This document shows, in pieces, positions 14,486-19,283 of a stretch of 19,283 nt of DNA; position 1 is the first letter of the stretch; each line of letters begins with the position of its first letter. The translations under genes and the position numbers were made by a program. The stretch is from an uncultured Clostridia bacterium (GTDB taxonomy: Bacteria; Bacillota; Clostridia; Oscillospirales; CAG-272): NCBI GenBank assembly GCA_947367285.1, contig CANBDB010000015.1, positions 1-19,283 on the forward strand. The letters run 5' to 3'. The notes under the pieces were generated by a model, which was given only the letters and a program-made list of their open reading frames with translations, was not told where the DNA came from and searched no databases.

Positions 14486-15520
14486 TCAAATCTTTTTTAT
14501 CGTGTGCGCTGCAGCGCGGATCATTCTGTTATAGAGCGCAAGTCCAAGTCCGTCAAGTGTTGGAAGATGCGCGTAGATTTTTGCAGCACCAAGCTTATCT
14601 GCCTCCCTAAGAGAGGTGAAGAGCTTTTTTGCCTGCGTGGCAAGGTCGTTTCTGGTGCCAATAGCAATCGAGAGGTCAGGGTTGAGACAACTCAACTCCT
14701 CGTCGTAGCAAAGAACGGCACAGCCGGTGCTTTTTTGCTCGTTTATCATAAATGATAAAACGTCATCGGAATTTCCGTCAAGAAGCACGAGGTCCGCATT
14801 TGGAGCATAGTGTCTATACTTCATTCCGGGGGAGAGGGGCTTCTCGTTTTCCGCGAGCTTGTGGATCACGGCGGGGGCGATTTTAACGTCCTCGCAAACG
14901 CACAGGAGTGCATCTCTCGTAATAGCTCCGGGGCGGAGAAGGGTAAGCGAATTACCGTCGATCTTGACAATGGTCGATTCAAGACCTATTTCACATTCGC
15001 CGCCGTCGATTATCATATCAACCCTGCCCAACATATCTTCTTCGACATATTTCGCACTTGTGGGCGAAGGACGTCCCGAGATATTTGCGCTCGGTGCGGC
15101 AATAGGAACTCCGCATTTTTTTATAAGCGCGTGAGCGACAGGATGCGACGGACAACGTACCGCCACCGTGTCAAGTCCACCTGTTACCGAAAGCGGAATA
15201 CACTCGCGTTTCGGCATAATCACCGTAAGAGGTCCCGGCATAAATGCCTCAGCAAGACGGTAGTAAACGTCGTTTACAAACGCGTATTTTTCCGCGTCGC
15301 ACGGCTCGGCGATATGAATAATCAGGGGGTTATCACTTGGTCTTCCTTTCGCGGCATAAATCTTTTGTGCCGCATCAGCGAGCAAGCCGTTGCCACCAAG
15401 GCCGTAAACCGTCTCGGTGGGGAAGACCACCGTGCCACCCGTAAGAATTATCTCGGAAGCCTCGGTGAGCTGCTCACTATATTCAGTTTCTTTGTTAATT
15501 CTTATGATTTTAGTGTTCAT
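14486..15520 (-). CDS. sua5: L-threonylcarbamoyladenylate synthase (Sua5/TsaC type)
   Basis: Makes threonylcarbamoyl-AMP from threonine, bicarbonate and ATP, the first step of the universal t6A37 tRNA modification. 344 residues, the long Sua5 form: a YrdC domain (about 12-205) with PTETVYGLGG (35-44), KGRPSDNPL (58-66), PSANISGRPSPTSA and ESTIVKI motifs, then the linker SPGMKYRHYAP that covers the active site and a C-terminal Sua5 domain. It starts four bases after the prfA stop and shows no Shine-Dalgarno sequence, so it is probably translated by coupling. prfA-sua5 proximity is common in Firmicutes, but the usual prmC between them is absent here. Confidence 0.96.
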   Translation of the reverse strand: MNTKIIRINKETEYSEQLTEASEIILTGGTVVFPTETVYGLGGNGLLADAAQKIYAAKGRPSDNPLIIHIAEPCDAEKYAFVNDVYYRLAEAFMPGPLTVIMPKRECIPLSVTGGLDTVAVRCPSHPVAHALIKKCGVPIAAPSANISGRPSPTSAKYVEEDMLGRVDMIIDGGECEIGLESTIVKIDGNSLTLLRPGAITRDALLCVCEDVKIAPAVIHKLAENEKPLSPGMKYRHYAPNADLVLLDGNSDDVLSFMINEQKSTGCAVLCYDEELSCLNPDLSIAIGTRNDLATQAKKLFTSLREADKLGAAKIYAHLPTLDGLGLALYNRMIRAAAHTIKKI

Positions 15521-15524
15521 AGTA

Positions 15525-16595
15525 TTAGTTCTGTGTAGAATTTTTGAGCTTTTCAGCAGTATCCGCAGTAATGAGCGCGTCGATCATGTCGTCGATATCG
15601 CCGTTAACAAAGTTTTCAAGTGAATGAATTGTGTAACCGATTCTATGATCTGTGATACGGCTTTGCGGATAGTTGTAGGTTCGTATCTTTTCGCTTCGAG
15701 CACCCGTGCCTACCTGCAATTTACGGTCGGATGAGATTTTATCGTCCTGCTCCTGCTGCTTAATATCAAGGAGCTTTGTGCGGAGCATCTTCATTGCCTT
15801 ATCCTTGTTTTTGAGCTGGCTACGCTCCTCCTGACACCATACCACGATACCCGTGGGCTTGTGGTAGATGCGTATTGCGGATTCGGTCTTGTTAATGTGC
15901 TGACCGCCCGCGCCCGAGGATTTACAGGTTTCAACCACGATATCTGCAGGATTGATCTCAACGTCAACGTCCTCGGCTTCGGGAAGAACGGCAACTGTAA
16001 CGGTTGACGTTTGAATTCTACCCTGGGACTCGGTTTCGGGAACACGCTGAACGCGGTGAACACCGCTTTCAAATTTGAATCTTGAATATGCGCCCTCGCC
16101 TTCAACCATAAAGCAAATTTCCTTATAGCCACCAAGCTCGGTCTCGTTGCAGGAAACAACACTCGTCTTGAAGCGAGTTTTATCCGCGTACATGGAGTAC
16201 ATACGGTAGAGAACACCTGCAAAAAGGGCTGCCTCCTCACCGCCCGCACCTGCGCGGATTTCGATAATAACGTTTTTGGAGTCGTTGGGGTCCTTGGGGA
16301 GAAGGAGAATTTTTAATTCTTCATAGAGGGTAACGCTCTTTTCCTTGCAAATGGCGATCTCCTCCTGGATCATCTCCTTCATTTCGGGGTCAACGTCCTC
16401 AAGCATCTCAAATGCGTCGGAGAGTTCCTGCTCGTTCTTTTTATACTCTCTGAACTTCGTAATAACGGGAGTCAAGGAGTTGAACTCTTTAATTCTTTTA
16501 GTAAATTCAGTGGGATTTGCCGCAATTTCCGGATCGTTCATCTCACCCTCGAGCTGAATGTATCTTTGCTCGGCAAAATTAAGTTTATTAAGCAT
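15525..16595 (-). CDS. prfA: Peptide chain release factor 1
   Basis: Ends translation at UAA and UAG codons on the ribosome. 356 residues, the normal length. The recognition tripeptide position reads PET (186-188) within HRVQRVPETESQGR, as in many Firmicute RF1 proteins, and distinguishes it from RF2 (SPF). The GGQ catalytic motif is at 230-232 in SSGAGGQHINKTESA. The C-terminal region contains GARSEKIRTYNYPQSR. GAAAGGAA lies about nine bases before the ATG. It sits 51 bases after the M18 peptidase gene and four bases before sua5. No prmC methylase gene, its common neighbour, is present. Confidence 0.98.
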   Translation of the reverse strand: MLNKLNFAEQRYIQLEGEMNDPEIAANPTEFTKRIKEFNSLTPVITKFREYKKNEQELSDAFEMLEDVDPEMKEMIQEEIAICKEKSVTLYEELKILLLPKDPNDSKNVIIEIRAGAGGEEAALFAGVLYRMYSMYADKTRFKTSVVSCNETELGGYKEICFMVEGEGAYSRFKFESGVHRVQRVPETESQGRIQTSTVTVAVLPEAEDVDVEINPADIVVETCKSSGAGGQHINKTESAIRIYHKPTGIVVWCQEERSQLKNKDKAMKMLRTKLLDIKQQEQDDKISSDRKLQVGTGARSEKIRTYNYPQSRITDHRIGYTIHSLENFVNGDIDDMIDALITADTAEKLKNSTQN

Positions 16596-16646
16596 CTATA
16601 TTAATTCCTTTCAATCAAATTTTAGTTTCAAGCCGTGGCTTTTACG

Positions 16647-18029
16647 CTAAAATTTGCAGAAAGCGCAGAAAGCTCTGTAAGCTTCGTAAAGGTCAACCTT
16701 GGAGATAACCTCAAAGGGTGCGTGCATTGCGATTACGGGTACACCGAGGTCAACAACGTCGATATTGTGCATGGAGATATACTTTGCAACTGTACCGCCG
16801 CCGCCAACGTCAACTCTGCCAAGCTCGCCTGCCTGCCAAATAACACCGTATTCAGCCATAGCGCGACGAACAAAGCCGATGAACTCAGCGTGAGCGTCAT
16901 TTGTGCTGCCCTTACCGCGAGAGCCTGTATACTTTGTAAGAACTACGCCGCAGGAAAGAAGAGCGGAGTTTCTCTTTTCAAACACCTCGGCAAAGTTGGG
17001 GTCATAAGCCGCGGAAACGTCTGCGGAGAGGCACTTGGAGTTTGCTCTAACGATTCTGGGGTTAGCGCCGCGAGCGATGGAGATCTCGTCGATAAGATCC
17101 ATCATAAAGTCGGACTGCATACCTGTGTTGCCGTCGGAGCCTGTTTCTTCCTTGTCAGCAAGAATGCACATAAGTGTGTGCTCGCTGTCTGCGGAGTCGA
17201 TGATAGCCTTGAGTGCGGGATATGCGCAAACTCTGTCATCGTGACCGTAAGCACCGATAAGAGAGCGGTCAAGACCAACGTCTCTTGCCTTTTGTGCGGG
17301 AACGATGGAAAGCTCAGCGGTGAGGAAATCCTCTTCAACGATACCGTATTTCTCGTTGAGAATCTTCATTGTGTTGAGCTTGATTGCATTATCCTCATTG
17401 CCAAGAGGTCTTGAACCAACGAGAATGTTGAGCTTTTCACCCTCAATAGCGGAGCCGAGGGGCTTTGTGTTATAATTAGCTGCAAGGTGGGGAAGAAGGT
17501 CATTTATGTAGAGAACGGGATCGTTATCATCCTCACCGATAACTACGTTAACGCTTGTGCCGTCCGCCTTGATAACAACGCCGTGAAGAGCAAGGGGAAT
17601 AGCGAGCCACTGATACTTGCGGATACCGCCGTAGTAGTGAGTCTTAAGGAAGCTCATTCCCTCATCCTCGTAAAGAGGTACGGGCTTGATGTCGATTCTG
17701 GGAGAGTCGATATGAGCTGCGGAAATTCTAATACCGTTTTCAAGGTTTTCGCTACCTATTGTAAAGAGGAAGAGATTCTTGCCTCTGTTGTTGTAGTAGA
17801 GCTTATCGCCAACGTTGAGAGCCTGACCGAGAGAGTAGGGCTTAAAGCCTGCTGCCTCAGCAATTACGATAGCGGCATCAACTGCCTCGCGCTCCGTTTT
17901 AGCGTCGTCGAGGTATTTCATATAATCAACTGCAAAGTCATAAGCTGCGTCGATTGCCTTTTCATCTGCCTTTTCATATACGCTTTGCTTTTTGTAGAAA
18001 AGCTGTTCTTTAAGTTCTTTTGTTTCCAT
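16647..18029 (-). CDS. apeA: M18-family aminopeptidase
   Basis: A cytoplasmic zinc aminopeptidase that removes N-terminal, often acidic, residues from peptides, normally as a tetrahedral dodecamer. 460 residues. All metal sites are visible: AAHIDSPR with His106 and Asp108, HDDRVCAYPAL with the Asp264/Asp265 pair, DKEETGS with Glu294/Glu295, SADVSAAYDPNF with Asp337, and MHAPFEVIS with His436. The block HIDSPRIDIKPVPLYED and the C-terminal APFEVISKVDLYEAYRAF are typical of the family. AAAGGA precedes the ATG. It lies 20 bases after the transglycosylase gene and 51 before prfA. A weak inverted repeat after the stop (16617-16655) has no strong T-run, so readthrough into prfA is expected. Confidence 0.96.
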   Translation of the reverse strand: METKELKEQLFYKKQSVYEKADEKAIDAAYDFAVDYMKYLDDAKTEREAVDAAIVIAEAAGFKPYSLGQALNVGDKLYYNNRGKNLFLFTIGSENLENGIRISAAHIDSPRIDIKPVPLYEDEGMSFLKTHYYGGIRKYQWLAIPLALHGVVIKADGTSVNVVIGEDDNDPVLYINDLLPHLAANYNTKPLGSAIEGEKLNILVGSRPLGNEDNAIKLNTMKILNEKYGIVEEDFLTAELSIVPAQKARDVGLDRSLIGAYGHDDRVCAYPALKAIIDSADSEHTLMCILADKEETGSDGNTGMQSDFMMDLIDEISIARGANPRIVRANSKCLSADVSAAYDPNFAEVFEKRNSALLSCGVVLTKYTGSRGKGSTNDAHAEFIGFVRRAMAEYGVIWQAGELGRVDVGGGGTVAKYISMHNIDVVDLGVPVIAMHAPFEVISKVDLYEAYRAFCAFCKF

Positions 18030-18049
18030 AGTTTTTATATTCCTTTCAA

Positions 18050-18613
18050 TTATTCATAAAGTTCATTGTATTTTTCCCAGTGGTGTAGCACTTTTTGAAC
18101 GTATGCTCTCGTTTCGGAAACGGGAATGGAGTCATAGTCTCCCTCAGTATACCCGTTCTCCTCAAGAAATTCCATAAAATGTCCCTCGCCCCAGTTATAT
18201 GCGATCAAGGTTTTTTCCCAAGTCCCAAATTTTAAATAAAGGTACTGGAGATAATACGTTCCGTATTTTATGTTGACCTCGGGATCGTAGAGCATTGCGG
18301 GATGTGAAATTTCGCCTCGACGTGATGCAAGCCACTCATAAGTTGATGGGAGCATTTGCATCAGTCCAATTGCACCGGCATGGCTCTTAACGTCACTTTG
18401 GAAATTGCTTTCGACCTTGATTATCGCGAAAACTAGCTCCTCGGGAATTGAATTTTCATTGGCATATTTTGTAACCAACTCATAGTAATCCTCGGGATAT
18501 ATGATACGATCGATGCCCGTTAAAATTATGTCGGCAACAAATCCGAAAAGGATCGAAACGATAAGAATCAGCAAAACCACGGGAGCTTTGAAAATTTTTA
18601 CCGTGTGCTTCAT
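18050..18613 (-). CDS. Membrane-anchored SLT-type lytic transglycosylase
   Basis: Predicted to cleave the beta-1,4 glycosidic bond of peptidoglycan with formation of anhydromuramic acid outside the membrane. 187 residues: one N-terminal membrane segment (about 10-32), then an SLT domain with ELVFAIIKVESNF where Glu68 is the catalytic acid, SHAGAIGLMQMLPST (77-91, GLMQ signature) and AYNWGEG near the C terminus, the family's conserved Y-N-x-G-x-G pattern. It lacks any cell-wall-binding repeat. The start overlaps coaE by four bases (ATGA). From memory this gene order (coaE, transglycosylase, M18 peptidase) recurs in Clostridia. Whether it works in growth or sporulation cannot be told from this sequence. 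Confidence 0.92.
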   Translation of the reverse strand: MKHTVKIFKAPVVLLILIVSILFGFVADIILTGIDRIIYPEDYYELVTKYANENSIPEELVFAIIKVESNFQSDVKSHAGAIGLMQMLPSTYEWLASRRGEISHPAMLYDPEVNIKYGTYYLQYLYLKFGTWEKTLIAYNWGEGHFMEFLEENGYTEGDYDSIPVSETRAYVQKVLHHWEKYNELYE

Positions 18614-19224
18614 TTTACGTAAATTCCTTCTTGAGAAAGAATGGTTATCAGCTGGGCGTTCATATCGTCCAGTGTGCCATTGTTTGTGATATAGTAATCA
18701 GAATTCTCAATAAAGAATTCATCATTCGGCTGAGCATTCATTCTACCGAGCGCCTGCTCGTCCGAAATGGAATCTCGTTTAACTATTCTATCCAAACGAG
18801 TCTTGGGGTCGCAAAGCACTGAAACAATAAAATCGCACGCACCGATAAATATTTTAGAAGAGAAGAGCGCGGGCGCGTCGATTACCGCCGCACGTTTGCC
18901 CTCGTCTATGTATTTTGTAAGTATCTTGTTGGTTTCTTCCCAAATGTACTTGTGGGTGGTTGCATTGAGACTCGCAATATGCTCGTTGCTGTTTTCGCCC
19001 TTGAAAACTATTTCAGCGAGCGCTATTCTGTTAAGAGAACCGTCCTCATTGATAATTGCGTCACCAAATTTTTCCTTCAACTCCAAAGTGCAGGGAGAAG
19101 AATAGCATGTGAGCTTGTGATATATATCATCCGTGTTGATACAAGGAATTCCGTAAGATTCAAATTGAGCGCAAAGTGTACTTTTACCCGCGCCACTGGG
19201 GCCTGTAAGTCCAATTATTTTCAT
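18610..19224 (-). CDS. coaE: Dephospho-CoA kinase
   Basis: Phosphorylates the 3' hydroxyl of dephospho-CoA, the last step of coenzyme A synthesis. 204 residues, standard length. It begins with IGLTGPSGAGKSTL, the P-loop spanning 8-15, followed by NTDDIYHKL (30-38, substrate-binding acidic pair), VIDAPALFSSKI with the family's D-x-P-L-L-F-E-like block, and the lid-region KRDSISDEQALGRMNAQ. Ends YYITNNGTLDDM, the usual (V/I)-x-N-x-G element. GGAGG lies five bases before the ATG. It is the first complete gene of the right-hand operon; in many Firmicutes polA lies upstream, which here would be outside the window. Confidence 0.97.
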   Translation of the reverse strand: MKIIGLTGPSGAGKSTLCAQFESYGIPCINTDDIYHKLTCYSSPCTLELKEKFGDAIINEDGSLNRIALAEIVFKGENSNEHIASLNATTHKYIWEETNKILTKYIDEGKRAAVIDAPALFSSKIFIGACDFIVSVLCDPKTRLDRIVKRDSISDEQALGRMNAQPNDEFFIENSDYYITNNGTLDDMNAQLITILSQEGIYVK

Positions 19225-19276
19225 TTATACCTCCAAATCAATAGTTTTTATAGATGACAATAAATGGTCACCCTAT

Positions 19277-19282
19277 ATTATA
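19277..19282 (-). promoter_or_regulatory. Possible -10 element of the coaE operon at the window edge
   Basis: TATAAT on the minus strand lies about 50 bases before the coaE ATG. The matching -35 would lie beyond the window end, so it cannot be confirmed. Confidence 0.4.
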
Positions 19283-19283
19283 C

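Noticed and set aside
14810..15538. 242-residue plus-strand open frame
   Set aside because: It is antisense to sua5, which has complete family motifs; the plus-strand product has no recognisable domain and low-complexity basic runs.
16617..16655. Inverted repeat AAATTTTAG/CTAAAATTT after the M18 gene as a terminator
   Set aside because: It has a 21-base interior with only a short inner stem and no proper T-run on the minus strand, so it is at best a weak or partial terminator.
16635..17414. 259-residue plus-strand open frame
   Set aside because: Antisense to the M18 aminopeptidase, whose metal-binding motifs span this stretch; no ribosome binding site or family resemblance.
17487..18059. 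190-residue plus-strand open frame
   Set aside because: Antisense to the N-terminal half of the M18 aminopeptidase and composed of a mirror of its codons.
48..19283. tRNA, rRNA, CRISPR arrays, insertion sequences, phage genes
   Set aside because: No regularly spaced direct repeats, transposase or integrase motifs, or tRNA-like cloverleaf segments were seen on either strand by eye.

Overview
The window reads as a chromosomal piece from a low-to-moderate GC, spore-forming anaerobic Firmicute (class Clostridia, probably an uncultured lineage). The evidence is a large Alu-domain SRP RNA next to dnaX-ybaB-recR (the order also found in Bacillus), a SleC-type spore cortex lysis cluster, a PdaA-like deacetylase, ClpC with a UVR linker, and Firmicute-style GGAGG ribosome binding sites. 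The first 47 bases are not biological. They are an Illumina Nextera i5 adapter, so the window starts at a contaminated read or contig end, probably from a (meta)genome assembly.

Left block (minus strand, 4928 to 96): a tight set of three genes encodes a carboxypeptidase-regulatory-like domain protein, a SpoIID/SleC-like enzyme with three peptidoglycan-binding repeats, and a protein with two peptidoglycan-binding repeats. clpC follows with no visible terminator between. As I remember SleC, the first two proteins together resemble one clostridial SleC precursor split into separate genes. This is the most interesting locus in the window.

Centre left (plus strand, 5008 to 8017): a strong sigma-A promoter drives the large SRP RNA, whose 5' and 3' ends form a perfect 20-bp helix followed by a T-run. 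dnaX, ybaB and recR follow immediately. dnaX carries an in-frame A AAA AAA G tract where a -1 slip would stop after three codons, giving a gamma-length product.

Middle (minus strand 9784-8016, 10494-9862, 11170-10655; plus strand 11285-12055): an OmpR-type response regulator and histidine kinase with overlapping genes and their own promoter; a CmpB-family membrane protein; a GNAT acetyltransferase with a textbook promoter that moves its start downstream; and a secreted PdaA-like deacetylase. PdaA makes the muramic-delta-lactam that cortex-lytic enzymes recognise, which links it in function to the SleC-like cluster.

Right block (minus strand, 19224 to 12095): a possible long operon coaE - membrane-anchored lytic transglycosylase - M18 aminopeptidase - prfA - sua5/tsaC - parC/gyrA-like - a 38-residue membrane peptide. 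It is compact, with overlaps or gaps of 51 bases or fewer.

Convergent ends are closed by symmetrical hairpins (71-94, 7983-8010, 12057-12084) able to work in both directions. No tRNA, rRNA, CRISPR array, insertion sequence or phage gene was seen.
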